This document shows positions 44,305 to 52,344 of a DNA stretch of 64,000 nt, piece by piece. The first letter of the stretch is position 1; the number at the start of each line of letters is the position of its first letter. Below the pieces are notes generated by a model. It was not told where the DNA came from, searched no databases, and saw nothing but the letters and a program-made list of their open reading frames with translations. The stretch is from an uncultured Kiloniellaceae bacterium (GTDB taxonomy: Bacteria; Pseudomonadota; Alphaproteobacteria; Kiloniellales; Kiloniellaceae): contig CANMQP010000007.1 of NCBI GenBank assembly GCA_947500035.1, positions 310,001 through 374,000 of the forward strand. The letters run 5' to 3'. Position numbers and translations under genes: made by a program.

Positions 44305-45483
44305 TTACCACATCATCAGCACGCCCTCGCCCTGCTGCTGCGCATGGTAGAGCCTGACCCGCACGAGGTAACGCCGACCCTTGAACAGGCGTTGCCGGAT
44401 GTTCGCATTGAGCGAAGATCCGCTGTCGTCATCCCCCTCCAGGTAACGCGGCGTGCCGTTAATTTCCTCAAACAGAACCATCACGGTGTCCAGCTGGCCA
44501 AAGGTCTGGATCGTGTACTTGCGGCTGCGCGTCGGTTCGATCACATAGTTGACCTGATCCCCGGCGCCGATCCGCAGACGCTGAGATTGATATGGCTTTA
44601 GTTCGGGCACCCGGTTGATCGGCGGATAGAATTTACGGACGCGGTCGATGTCGACCTTTGAGAGGCCGGGCGCCGGGATCAGGTTCTCGGTCTGAAAACG
44701 CTCGGGTTGCGTGATCAAGCCGGCAGCGAACTGGTAGTGCATGATCGAGTCTTTGTCCCAACTCGAGCCCTCGACCAGGGCCGGATTGATCTTGCGCAGA
44801 ATATTGTGGCGGATCTGCCCTTCGCTCCAGTTGTTGGGCGGGCCCGAGAAGTAGTCGATCACCGCAGGCTCGTTCCAAACTATGCCCGCATTGGGATTTT
44901 GATGTTCATGCGGGTAGCCGCATGCATGACCGATTTCGTGCAGGGCCGTATCGCGTCCGTAAGGCGTTGTTACGTCCCAGCCGAAGTTCATGGTGCGCTC
45001 ACTGGGATCGGACGCGTGGTCAATCGCGTCGCGGCCGACATATGACCAGGCCCCCGCGCCCCGCTCAAAGCCGATGCGGATCTCCGCTTCCTGCGGGTCG
45101 TCGGTCTCCTGAAACTCCAGGCCGATGCCATGGCTCTTCCACTCGGCGAAAGCCGCGCGCACCGTATCTTTTTCCGCTTCGGATCCCCGCCAACGGGTCG
45201 GATTACTGAAAAAATAATAGTTCAGGACCGTGCCGTTGACCCATTTCTTCTCGATCGAACGAATGAGCGACAAGCGGAAAGGATCGATACCCTCGTCGAT
45301 CGGCCGCAAGGGCGCTTCGGGGACAGCACAGGCCTCAATATCTTTCCGATACTCCGGCTCGTACTTCGCGACGGACTTGCTGCTTCCACGCGCGGCTTTG
45401 GTCTTGTAACTCTTAGACTTCGCGGGCGTCCGGCTCTTACCTGCAGGCTTCCGTTTGGATGTGGTTTTTGCTTTGCGTGCCAT
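44305..45483 (-). CDS. Astacin-like (M12A) zinc metallopeptidase with a lysine-rich N-terminus
   Basis: A 392-residue protein. The zinc motif is HEIGHACGYPHEH and the Met-turn is SIMHYQF, both as in astacins. The first 40 residues are almost all Lys, Arg, Ser, Thr and Ala (MARKAKTTSKRKPAGKSR), resembling histone-like tails; no signal peptide is seen. The C-terminal domain (about 275-392) looks like a beta-sandwich PPC-type domain (RLRIGAGDQVNYVIE, YTIQTFGQLDTVMVLFEE). Export route and target are unclear. It could act inside the cell, or be exported by a non-Sec route. Confidence 0.82.
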   Translation of the reverse strand: MARKAKTTSKRKPAGKSRTPAKSKSYKTKAARGSSKSVAKYEPEYRKDIEACAVPEAPLRPIDEGIDPFRLSLIRSIEKKWVNGTVLNYYFFSNPTRWRGSEAEKDTVRAAFAEWKSHGIGLEFQETDDPQEAEIRIGFERGAGAWSYVGRDAIDHASDPSERTMNFGWDVTTPYGRDTALHEIGHACGYPHEHQNPNAGIVWNEPAVIDYFSGPPNNWSEGQIRHNILRKINPALVEGSSWDKDSIMHYQFAAGLITQPERFQTENLIPAPGLSKVDIDRVRKFYPPINRVPELKPYQSQRLRIGAGDQVNYVIEPTRSRKYTIQTFGQLDTVMVLFEEINGTPRYLEGDDDSGSSLNANIRQRLFKGRRYLVRVRLYHAQQQGEGVLMMW

Positions 45484-45738
45484 GACTTCTCCCTCGGCTC
45501 ACTCTGTCATTTGTATGCATACAATAATATTAACCATCTTTGCTTTCCACCTTTTATTTGTTGGTGGCTGTACGATGCACCCCATGGAATTTCTGTGGCC
45601 TCCATGAGCAATAGTTGGCACCGTCTGTCACACCGCTCCAAAGCGCACGAACCTTATCCCGGTTGACGGGCGATCTACGTCCAGGAAACAGCCCCTACTT
45701 TCACGTCTCCCGGTACGGTATGATCTGACGACACCCGC

Positions 45739-46200
45739 ATGCCTCGGGATCAAAAGAGCGATCAGTTATCGGGCCAGTCAAACAGGGAAGGAAAAAGACC
45801 CTTGGACGGAGATCATCAAAAACATCCAGACGGCTTTTCAATCAGCCACAGCAAAGACACGCCCTTTGCCGCGGACGGCCTGCGGGCATTTTTCGAATAT
45901 CGGGATCTGGGCATCAGGGCCGCAACCGATGGCCATTTCGGCGCTCATGTGATCCGCGCCCGTCCCGGGACCGGAGCCGCACCACAGTGGCATCGTCACA
46001 GCCTCGAGTTCCAGATGGTCTACGTTACGAAAGGCTGGGTCGAGTTCGAATACGAAGGCGTCGGCGAGGTCCGGTTGGAAGCTGGTTCCTGTGTGCACCA
46101 GCCGCCGGGTATCCGGCATCGCGAGTTGGCACATAGCGACGATATGGAACTGATTGAGATTACCTTGCCTGCGGACTTCGAGACCACACCGGCAGACTGA
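45739..46200 (+). CDS. Cupin domain protein
   Basis: A 153-residue small cupin. The barrel has GAHVIRARPGTGAAPQWHRHSLEFQMVYVTKGWVEFEYE and a second motif HQPPGIRHRELAHSDDMELIEI, with metal-type histidines in both. The first 21 residues are polar and have no ribosome-binding site upstream, whereas TTG 45802 has AGGGAAGGA at good spacing and may be the real start. Its last codons take part in the tandem duplication that also contains the CARDB genes. Confidence 0.83.
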   Translation: MPRDQKSDQLSGQSNREGKRPLDGDHQKHPDGFSISHSKDTPFAADGLRAFFEYRDLGIRAATDGHFGAHVIRARPGTGAAPQWHRHSLEFQMVYVTKGWVEFEYEGVGEVRLEAGSCVHQPPGIRHRELAHSDDMELIEITLPADFETTPAD

Positions 46201-46244
46201 GAGACCAGCAGACTGAACGAACGGCGAGACCGAACGGCGAGACC
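46180..46244 (+). repeat. Degenerate tandem repeats spanning the cupin stop codon
   Basis: GAGACCACACCGGCAGACTGA (stop included) is followed by GAGACCAGCAGACTGAAC and then two exact copies of GAACGGCGAGACC (46219-46231, 46232-46244). Corresponding sequence after the duplicated copy at 47340-47418 has three copies of the 13-mer. Confidence 0.75.
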
Positions 46245-46262
46245 GGACAGATAAAATGAAGA

Positions 46263-46297
46263 GATCGCCGGCAACCTCATCAAGGTCACCGGCGATC
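46263..46297 (-). terminator. Hairpin terminator of the first CARDB-like gene
   Basis: GATCGCCGG and CCGGCGATC are perfect 9-bp arms just downstream of the minus-strand gene; the minus strand continues into CTTCATTTTATCTG. The same hairpin is at 47437-47471. Confidence 0.75.
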
Positions 46298-46311
46298 CAG
46301 TCGGGAAGCTC

Positions 46312-46986
46312 TTAACCGCGCGGTTTGGAACCCGGCTTGGAGTTGGGTCTGGAACCGGGCTTGGGACGCTGCATGTCAAACTGGATGACTTTACCGCCTT
46401 TGTTGGGGGAAGGGTCGAATGTAGCGTTGGGACCCGCGCGTCCATCACCGTCACAATCCAGCTGCACGTCGAACCGGACGATATAGTTGTTGTTGCTTTC
46501 TTTCATTTCCGCGACTTGTTTGTTGGCGTCAATCTCAACCCTTACGGTATTGATGCCTTCTTTCAGGTCGATCGTCCACTTGCGGAAGTTCGTCGGCGAC
46601 ATGGGAGGAATGACAGTCGGTGCAAAATACTCGGTGTGAACCAGCGCGTTGTCACGATAGACTTTCGTGACGAAAGCACCATGCTCTGCCGGACCTGCAT
46701 TCTTCGGCTGCAAATCCATCTGAATAAAGCGGCACATATTACTCTGCGGGCCGACCTGGGTGGCCTGAACAAATCCCGGGTTGTTGAGGACGAGCGTGCC
46801 ACCGTCGGTCCATCTTTTACCATCAATGAATCCCACGGTGGCAATCAGGTCTGGCTTACCGATGGACATCCCGCCGATACCTTGGGGTGTGTTGCCGGCC
46901 TGCACACTGGTTACAGCGGGCAGGACGATAGAAAGGGCGAGTGCAGCCGCAGCGGTACGGCGTGTGATTTTCAGATTAGCGGGCAT
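46312..46986 (-). CDS. Secreted CARDB-like protein, copy 1
   Basis: A 224-residue exported protein. The signal peptide runs to about residue 30 (RRTAAAALALSIVLPAVTSVQA). The mature part begins GNTPQGIGG and has a CARDB-like beta-sandwich (KPDLIATVGF, TLVLNNPGFVQATQVGP, FVTKVYRDNALVHTE, NTVRVEIDANKQVAEMKESNNNY), typical of cell-adhesion-related Ig-like domains. The tail is basic, Pro/Ser/Lys-rich (KPGSRPNSKPGSKPRG). It is close to the paralogue at 47486. ATG 46986 has GAGGTTTCGAAT upstream; longer starts lack support. Confidence 0.85.
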   Translation of the reverse strand: MPANLKITRRTAAAALALSIVLPAVTSVQAGNTPQGIGGMSIGKPDLIATVGFIDGKRWTDGGTLVLNNPGFVQATQVGPQSNMCRFIQMDLQPKNAGPAEHGAFVTKVYRDNALVHTEYFAPTVIPPMSPTNFRKWTIDLKEGINTVRVEIDANKQVAEMKESNNNYIVRFDVQLDCDGDGRAGPNATFDPSPNKGGKVIQFDMQRPKPGSRPNSKPGSKPRG

Positions 46987-47185
46987 ATTCGAAACCTCAT
47001 TTATTGCATCCATCCCCGAGCAAGGGGGTTTCATGAGGTAGTCGCCAGGAGGGTCGAAGCGGTTCAAACTCTCTTTGCACAGAGTGCCGTAATGGCGTCT
47101 TTACGCTTGCAGGTTAACCCAAAAAGACTGTTTAAATACAAAGGATAAGCCCGCAGCGACCATTAAGAACCGATATGGGTATCCA

Positions 47186-47346
47186 ATGTCTATCCGACTA
47201 TCACAGGACCTTTCCTCAGGCTGGGAGGCGAGACGGGCATCCGTGTCCTGGATGGCGAAATCCGAGCCGAGCAGGTCGCTGCGCTCCAGGCGGTGATCGA
47301 CACAGTTTACAGCGGATTCATTCAGCGGGAACTCTGCGGACTTCGA
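47186..47346 (+). pseudogene. Decayed DUF6665-like gene
   Basis: Paralogous to the intact gene at 48351. The start MSIRLSQDLSSG matches MSLRLPQSLSRG, then the frame shifts by one lost base. ETGIRVLDGEIRAE then matches in another frame, a block of about 28 codons is missing, and AVIDTVYSGFIQRELCGL matches AAIDAVYAYFIQRELCGF. The end runs into a copy of the cupin tail. It is a leftover of the tandem duplication. Confidence 0.75.
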
Positions 47347-47379
47347 GACTATACCGGCAGACTGAACGACCGGCAGACC

Positions 47380-47418
47380 GAACGGCGAGTCCGAACGGCG
47401 AGTCCGAACGGCGAGACC
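47380..47418 (+). repeat. Triple 13-bp repeat
   Basis: GAACGGCGAGTCC (47380-47392 and 47393-47405) and GAACGGCGAGACC (47406-47418). It is the counterpart of the double repeat at 46219-46244. Confidence 0.9.
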
Positions 47419-47436
47419 AGGCAGATAAAATGAAAA

Positions 47437-47471
47437 GATCGCCGGCAACCGCATCAAGGTCACCGGCGATC
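47437..47471 (-). terminator. Hairpin terminator of the second CARDB-like gene
   Basis: GATCGCCGG and CCGGCGATC arms as at 46263; the minus strand continues CTTTTCATTTTATCTG. Confidence 0.75.
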
Positions 47472-47485
47472 CAATCGGGAAATTT

Positions 47486-48148
47486 TTACCCACGTGGCTT
47501 GGAGCTTGGTTTGGAACCAGGCTTGGGACGCCGCGGATCTTTCCGGGTGGCACCGTGATCCTTTTTGAGGGTCTTGTTCTTGATCTTGCCCGGACCTATA
47601 TGTCCGTCGCCGTCGCAATCCAGCTGCACGTTGAACTTGACCGTGTAGTTGTTGTTACTTTCCTTCGCCTCCGCGACTTGATCATTGGCGTCCATGAATA
47701 CCTTGACCGTATTCATGCCTTCCTTCAGATCGATCCTCCACTTCCGGAAATTCGTCAGATACCCGACCGGAACAGAGGCGGGCGCGAAGACTTCGGTGTG
47801 AACCAGTGCATTGTCGCGATAGACCTTTGTGACGAAAGCACCATGATCCACCGGGCCTGCGTTTTTCGGCTGCAGATCCATCTGCTTGAAGCGGCACATG
47901 TTGTTCTGCGGGCCGGCCTGGGTCATCTGAACGGATCCCGCGTGATCCAGAGTAACGGTACCGCCGTCCGTCCACTTTTTTAAGGCCAGATAGCCGACGG
48001 CTGCCGTGATATCCGGCTTACCAACGGATACACCGCCGATACCTTGCGGGGTATTGCCGGCCTGCACGCTGGCGACACCGGGCAGGACGATCGAAAGGGC
48101 AAGTGCAGCCGCGGTGGCACGGCTTGCGATTTTCAGGTTAACGGACAT
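47486..48148 (-). CDS. Secreted CARDB-like protein, copy 2
   Basis: A 220-residue paralogue of the protein at 46312, alike over its whole length: signal peptide ending in VQA, GNTPQGIGGVSVGKPDITAAVGY, FVTKVYRDNALVHTEVFAP, KESNNNYTVKFNVQLDCDGDG. The basic tail is longer and differs (KNKTLKKDHGATRKDPRRPKPGSKP). ATG 48148 is preceded by the same GAGGTTTCGAAT. Sequence upstream of both copies is alike too, so the duplication includes the promoter. A role in surface adhesion is inferred from the domain only. Confidence 0.85.
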   Translation of the reverse strand: MSVNLKIASRATAAALALSIVLPGVASVQAGNTPQGIGGVSVGKPDITAAVGYLALKKWTDGGTVTLDHAGSVQMTQAGPQNNMCRFKQMDLQPKNAGPVDHGAFVTKVYRDNALVHTEVFAPASVPVGYLTNFRKWRIDLKEGMNTVKVFMDANDQVAEAKESNNNYTVKFNVQLDCDGDGHIGPGKIKNKTLKKDHGATRKDPRRPKPGSKPSSKPRG

Positions 48149-48350
48149 ATTCGAAACCTCATGCAATGTATTCATTCCCCTATAACGGGGAGTTCATGAG
48201 GTAGTCGCCGGGAGCGTCGAAGCGGTTCAAATATTGTTTGTACAAAAGGGGGCCTTCGATCCCCTATAATCTATATATCATCTCGAAATTATCCTGTAAA
48301 AACAGAGGATAAAATAGAGTTCACCTGAAAAAAACTGATGTGAGGATTTG

Positions 48351-48665
48351 ATGTCCCTCCGCTTACCGCAAAGTCTTTCCCGGGGTTCTGAGCTTGAGAC
48401 CGGCGCCAGTGTGCTGGATGGCGAAATCCTGGCCGAAAAGGCCGCTGCCCTTGGGCGCGCGGGAAAACAGGCTGAAGAAACACTGCTCAGGCTGAAAAGC
48501 TATTCGGGCCCAACAGACGACCGTGCTGTTGTCCTGCAAGCCGCCATCGACGCCGTTTACGCCTACTTCATCCAACGCGAGCTTTGCGGTTTTCCAAACC
48601 ACGATGAGCCCATCGCCCATTACGGAATTCCAGGTGAAGTCCTGGTGCGATTGGGATCCAGGTAA
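48351..48665 (+). CDS. DUF6665-like small protein
   Basis: A 104-residue protein. LDGEILAEKAAALGRAGKQAEETLLRL and YFIQRELCGFPNHDEPIAHYGIPGEVLVRLG match what I recall of the DUF6665 family in Alphaproteobacteria. It is helical and probably cytosolic; function unknown. ATG 48351 is preceded by GAGGA. It diverges from the second CARDB gene and converges with the multicopper oxidase. A decayed copy is at 47186. Confidence 0.75.
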   Translation: MSLRLPQSLSRGSELETGASVLDGEILAEKAAALGRAGKQAEETLLRLKSYSGPTDDRAVVLQAAIDAVYAYFIQRELCGFPNHDEPIAHYGIPGEVLVRLGSR

Positions 48666-48690
48666 AACAGATGGTCATTCCGGCCGAAAT

Positions 48691-48743
48691 GGCAGACCGG
48701 ACTCCAATGACAGACCGGACTCGAGTGACAGACCGACTCCGGC
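48691..48743. repeat. Triple 17-18-bp repeat between convergent genes
   Basis: GGCAGACCGGACTCCAAT, GACAGACCGGACTCGAGT and GACAGACCGACTCCGGC in tandem, between the DUF6665-like and multicopper oxidase stops, 15 bp from the latter. Confidence 0.75.
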
Positions 48744-48758
48744 AACAGCTTACCCGGC

Positions 48759-50177
48759 CTACCCCATAACCTGGAACCAGGTCTTCATCCCCGCGGCCTG
48801 ATGCTCGAGCATATGGCAATGGATCAGCCATTTGCCCGGATTGTCCGCGACGAAGGCGACCGTCACCTTTTCATCCGCGGCCACCAGCTCCGTGTCCCGC
48901 CAGGCGCCACTATCGACCGGCTGCCCGTTGCGCGCCATCACACGAAAATGGTGACCATGGATGTGCATGGCATGAGGCCAGGCGGTTTTATTGTCGAATT
49001 CCAGGACGACACTGCGCCCGCGCCGAATACGCGCAAGGGGGACATCCGTCATTCCGGCGACGCCGTTGAGCGCCCAGACCTGTCCTTCGGCCACCAGTTC
49101 CTGGATCGAGAGCTCCCGGCCGTCAAAGACTGCAGAGCGCATCGCCCCCATGGCCCCGCCTTCCATGACAAGATCCAGTTTCAGGGGGTCCGACAAATCG
49201 GGATCAGGCAGGTTGTTTGTCGGCAACGGCGGCGTTTCCCTGCCCGCCATGCCATCCTCGGCAACAGCGTTGCAAAGGAAGCTGCCGATCTCAATGCCCT
49301 CCTGCCGCGTGGTTTCCAGGATCTGCGTGCGATCGCCGGGTTCCAGAGAAACATCCAGCAGAAGGTCGGCACGCTGCGCGGGCGCGAGCGTCAGACTGCC
49401 GGAGAGACCGATTTCCTCCATTTGCGCCAGAGGCTGACCGTCCAGCGCGATCAAGACCGGCGCCAGCTGATCGAATTTCAGAGTAACGATCCGGGCATTA
49501 GCGCAGTTAATCAGGCGCAGACGCAGGCGCTCGCCGCGCTTCACCATTAACTCGGGCACCGAGGCACCGTTGATGGTCAGCCAGTTCCCGAGCCGGCCGC
49601 CGTGACTCCAGTCGCGCAGGGAACCGAAAGACGCCGCATGAACCTGCCCGTCTTCGCCCAGCCGCCAGTCGTCGATCACCAGCAGCATCTCCCGGTCCAC
49701 CGGCAGAGGATCGCGTTCCTCAATGATCAGAGGGCCGTAGAGTCCCCGCGCCATCTGCTCCCAGCTTTTGTTGTGCGAGTGATACCAGTAGGTCCCTGCA
49801 TCGGGCGCAATAAAGGAATAGTCGAAAGAGCCGCCCGGAGGCACCACGTCCTGGGTCAGGCCAGGCACACCGTCCATGGCGTTGTCGATACGGATACCGT
49901 GCCAATGGGTCGAAGTCGGCTCGGGCAGATTGTTGCGCAGCCGGACCCGGACCAGCTCGCCTTGGCGTGCCCGGATCACCGGACCGGGGGAGCTTCCTCC
50001 GTAGGCCCAGAGTGCGGTGGGCGGCCCCTCGGTTCCCAGCAAAGACGCGCGCGCCGGTCCCGCCTCAAGATCGAAAAACCCGTCATCGTTCTGCGCAGCC
50101 AGCCGCCGAAACGGCGCCGCAATCATCAGGCCGGCACTCGCCACGGATGCGGCCAAAAAGCTCCGGCGTTTTACCAT
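48759..50177 (-). CDS. Tat-exported multicopper oxidase
   Basis: A 472-residue periplasmic oxidase. The Tat signal is KRRSFLAASVASAGLMIAAP. Copper ligands occur in order as HWHG, WYHSH, HAMHIHGHHF and HCHMLEH, the full set for T1, T2 and T3 copper. Three cupredoxin domains fit the length. It probably oxidises copper(I) or another small reductant and passes electrons to oxygen. The start MVKRRSFLA at 50177 has AAGGTGG upstream; an in-frame start at 50273 would place 32 residues before the twin-arginine motif. It is the last gene of a four-gene cytochrome operon. Confidence 0.92.
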   Translation of the reverse strand: MVKRRSFLAASVASAGLMIAAPFRRLAAQNDDGFFDLEAGPARASLLGTEGPPTALWAYGGSSPGPVIRARQGELVRVRLRNNLPEPTSTHWHGIRIDNAMDGVPGLTQDVVPPGGSFDYSFIAPDAGTYWYHSHNKSWEQMARGLYGPLIIEERDPLPVDREMLLVIDDWRLGEDGQVHAASFGSLRDWSHGGRLGNWLTINGASVPELMVKRGERLRLRLINCANARIVTLKFDQLAPVLIALDGQPLAQMEEIGLSGSLTLAPAQRADLLLDVSLEPGDRTQILETTRQEGIEIGSFLCNAVAEDGMAGRETPPLPTNNLPDPDLSDPLKLDLVMEGGAMGAMRSAVFDGRELSIQELVAEGQVWALNGVAGMTDVPLARIRRGRSVVLEFDNKTAWPHAMHIHGHHFRVMARNGQPVDSGAWRDTELVAADEKVTVAFVADNPGKWLIHCHMLEHQAAGMKTWFQVMG

Positions 50178-50220
50178 GGCTTCACCACCTTCCCAAAAAC
50201 CGTGACTGACCTCATCCCAT

Positions 50221-51132
50221 TCATTCCCGCTGCTCCCCTGAAAAGAGATAGTCCGCGATGGCGGTGATGTCATCGTCGGTCATGTGGCTGGTCCCATGCT
50301 CCACGACTTCGCCCATGGCACCGTCAAAGGTGTCTCCGTCCGGCAGCAAACCTGTCTGAAGCGAGAGAATCAGATCTTCCCTGCTCCAGGGCTGGCGCGG
50401 ATGATCGTACAGGGCGTCAATGGCGGGAACGGCGATGCCGTCAGACCCGTGACGGTTCCCCGCAAGGGCACTGCCCTGGAATCCGCCCAGAAAATTTCGC
50501 TCTGTATGGCATTCGGCGCAATGCCCGGGCCCCTTCACCAGATAGGCACCCCGGTTCCAGGTCTGACTCCGCGCAGGATTCGATTGGAAGACTCCCGCAA
50601 CGAAATACAGGGCCTTCCAGGCCCCTTGAAGCTTACGATCGGAGAAAGGCCAGGCCAGATCGTGGGGGCGGTTCGGTCGGGCGACCGGTTCAATTTCGTC
50701 GAGGTAAGCCTTCAGATCGGCGATGTCCTGCGCCGTCAGCTTTGTATAGGACGTATAGGGAAACGCCGGAAAATAGTGCTCGCCTTCGGGCGAGAGGCCA
50801 TCCGTCAGCGCGCGCGAAAACTGCGTCAGGGTCCAGTTGCCGATCCCGTGATTTTTGTCCGGCGTGATGTTGGGACCGTAGAAGCTTCCAAAAGGCGTTT
50901 TCAGCGCCGAACCGCCGGCAAAGGTCTCACCGGTCTTCGCCACGTCACTGTGACAGGCGATACAGCCCGCAGTGCGCACAACGTAAGTACCCCGCTCGGC
51001 ATCTCCTGTGATCGCGCTAAAATCCCTGACGCTGTCGCTGCGGCCAAGATACGGCAAGACCGCAACGTAGAGCAGACTTGCACCCAGCAGAAAAACAGTT
51101 CCAGTGAGGAGAATCCAACGCGAGACAGGCAC
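50221..51132 (-). CDS. Di-heme c-type cytochrome
   Basis: A 303-residue protein with an N-terminal membrane anchor/signal (LLTGTVFLLGASLLYVAVLP). Two c-heme sites, CIACH (about 57) and CAECH (about 205), each begin a cytochrome c domain; the block GPNITPDKNHGIGNWTLTQFSRALTDG is shared with cytochrome subunits of periplasmic dehydrogenases. It probably carries electrons between the neighbouring oxidase and a terminal oxidase. The multicopper oxidase starts 43 bp downstream. Confidence 0.92.
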   Translation of the reverse strand: MPVSRWILLTGTVFLLGASLLYVAVLPYLGRSDSVRDFSAITGDAERGTYVVRTAGCIACHSDVAKTGETFAGGSALKTPFGSFYGPNITPDKNHGIGNWTLTQFSRALTDGLSPEGEHYFPAFPYTSYTKLTAQDIADLKAYLDEIEPVARPNRPHDLAWPFSDRKLQGAWKALYFVAGVFQSNPARSQTWNRGAYLVKGPGHCAECHTERNFLGGFQGSALAGNRHGSDGIAVPAIDALYDHPRQPWSREDLILSLQTGLLPDGDTFDGAMGEVVEHGTSHMTDDDITAIADYLFSGEQRE

Positions 51133-51139
51133 TGCGGTG

Positions 51140-51631
51140 TCAGTCCTCAGGTTTGCGGAACGCGGTGTGGCAGGCCGAGCAAACCTTTGCGGTTTTGGCG
51201 AACTGCAGACGAACCGCGCGCTGCTCGCCTTCTCCGGCGATCACGGACAGGGCCTTGGATTCCCGCAGCATATCGGCAGCAAACCCGTCGAACCGCTCCT
51301 TCTGCTCCCAGATCACCGGCAAGGCTTCGGTGGCTTTACCATGTCGGCTTTCATGGCTATCCGGAAACAGCGTCGGAATGTCCTGTGCATGCTGCCCGAT
51401 CAGTTCCGCAGCGGCCTGGATCGCATCGGCGTCGTAGTCTGCCTGTCCCTTGAACATCGCGCCGAGGTTCTTCATGGCTTCTCCCATGACCTCCATGGCG
51501 TCCATACGCTGTTTCACGACACCCGTCGCCCCGCCGTGGGCGAAGGCGGTCAGAGACGCTGCGACAAGCGCAGATGCCATCCCGACAGCCGTCGCAATGC
51601 GGACAAGCTGCTTGTACTTAGTCTGTATCAT
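51140..51631 (-). CDS. Cytochrome c' (c556-type)
   Basis: A 163-residue periplasmic protein. The signal peptide ends with AFA, the middle is a four-helix bundle (VKQRMDAMEVMGEAMKNLGAM, AAELIGQHAQDIPTLFP), and the heme is attached near the C-terminus at CSACH, as in the cytochrome c' family. These can bind NO and CO and protect against nitrosative stress or act as electron carriers. ATG 51631 is preceded by GTGGGGAAGA. It is 7 bp upstream of the di-heme cytochrome gene. Confidence 0.9.
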   Translation of the reverse strand: MIQTKYKQLVRIATAVGMASALVAASLTAFAHGGATGVVKQRMDAMEVMGEAMKNLGAMFKGQADYDADAIQAAAELIGQHAQDIPTLFPDSHESRHGKATEALPVIWEQKERFDGFAADMLRESKALSVIAGEGEQRAVRLQFAKTAKVCSACHTAFRKPED

Positions 51632-51718
51632 TCTTCCCCACTCTCTCACCTTGTCTTGTCTTGGAACAGGTTTGCCTGATCGATCTTTTTCCCGCCCAGT
51701 TCGCGGTTCTGCTTGTGC

Positions 51719-52237
51719 CTAATTTTGACCCGCCTGACGGTTGATCTCCGCATTGGCTTCTCGTGCCCGACCTCTCCATGTGCTTTTGATATACGACAAA
51801 ACGGCCTCTATCTCGGCATCCGACAAAACTTCGCCGAAGGCCGGCATATCGCTCTCATACTTCGGATCGCCTATGGCACCGGCGGTGCCCAGTTTGGTGA
51901 TCTGAAACAACACCTCATCCGGATGATGCCAGGTATGTCCACTCTCATCATGTGGTGGCGCGGCCAACCGACCGTCGGGTTTGCGTATCCGCCAGTCAGG
52001 CCAACCCGGTTCCCCGCTCAGATCGGCACCATGACAGGCCGCGCAATTATCCGCATAGACCGTTTCGCCCTGCGCGACCAGCGCGGTGTCGTCGGGCCGC
52101 AGTCTCGGTGCAGCTTCACCCTTGGGGGTCAGCAGCCAAATGAGCCCACCCGCGGCTATCAGCAGGAGCAGAGACATCGAGATCACGAAAGGACGAATCA
52201 TAATCAGCCCGAACCAGATCAGTGAGATTTCTGGCAC
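51719..52237 (-). CDS. Mono-heme c-type cytochrome, membrane-anchored
   Basis: A 172-residue protein with an N-terminal helix (MSLLLLIAAGGLIWLL). The class I heme site is CAACHG (about 66-71), with the axial Met in ESDMPAFGEVLSDAE. It begins the four-gene cytochrome/oxidase operon. Start GTG 52237 has GGAAG upstream; an ATG at 52201 is a possible shorter start. Electron transfer to or from the multicopper oxidase is inferred from the operon. Confidence 0.88.
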   Translation of the reverse strand: MPEISLIWFGLIMIRPFVISMSLLLLIAAGGLIWLLTPKGEAAPRLRPDDTALVAQGETVYADNCAACHGADLSGEPGWPDWRIRKPDGRLAAPPHDESGHTWHHPDEVLFQITKLGTAGAIGDPKYESDMPAFGEVLSDAEIEAVLSYIKSTWRGRAREANAEINRQAGQN

Positions 52238-52344
52238 GCTAAAGCTTCCAGGGACAGGAAGGTCAACAGGCTTTCACACAGCGGCCACCTGTGTTGGCGG
52301 GATACCTGCGGCCTCCGGACGCCAATAGCGGAAGATCACGGGAA

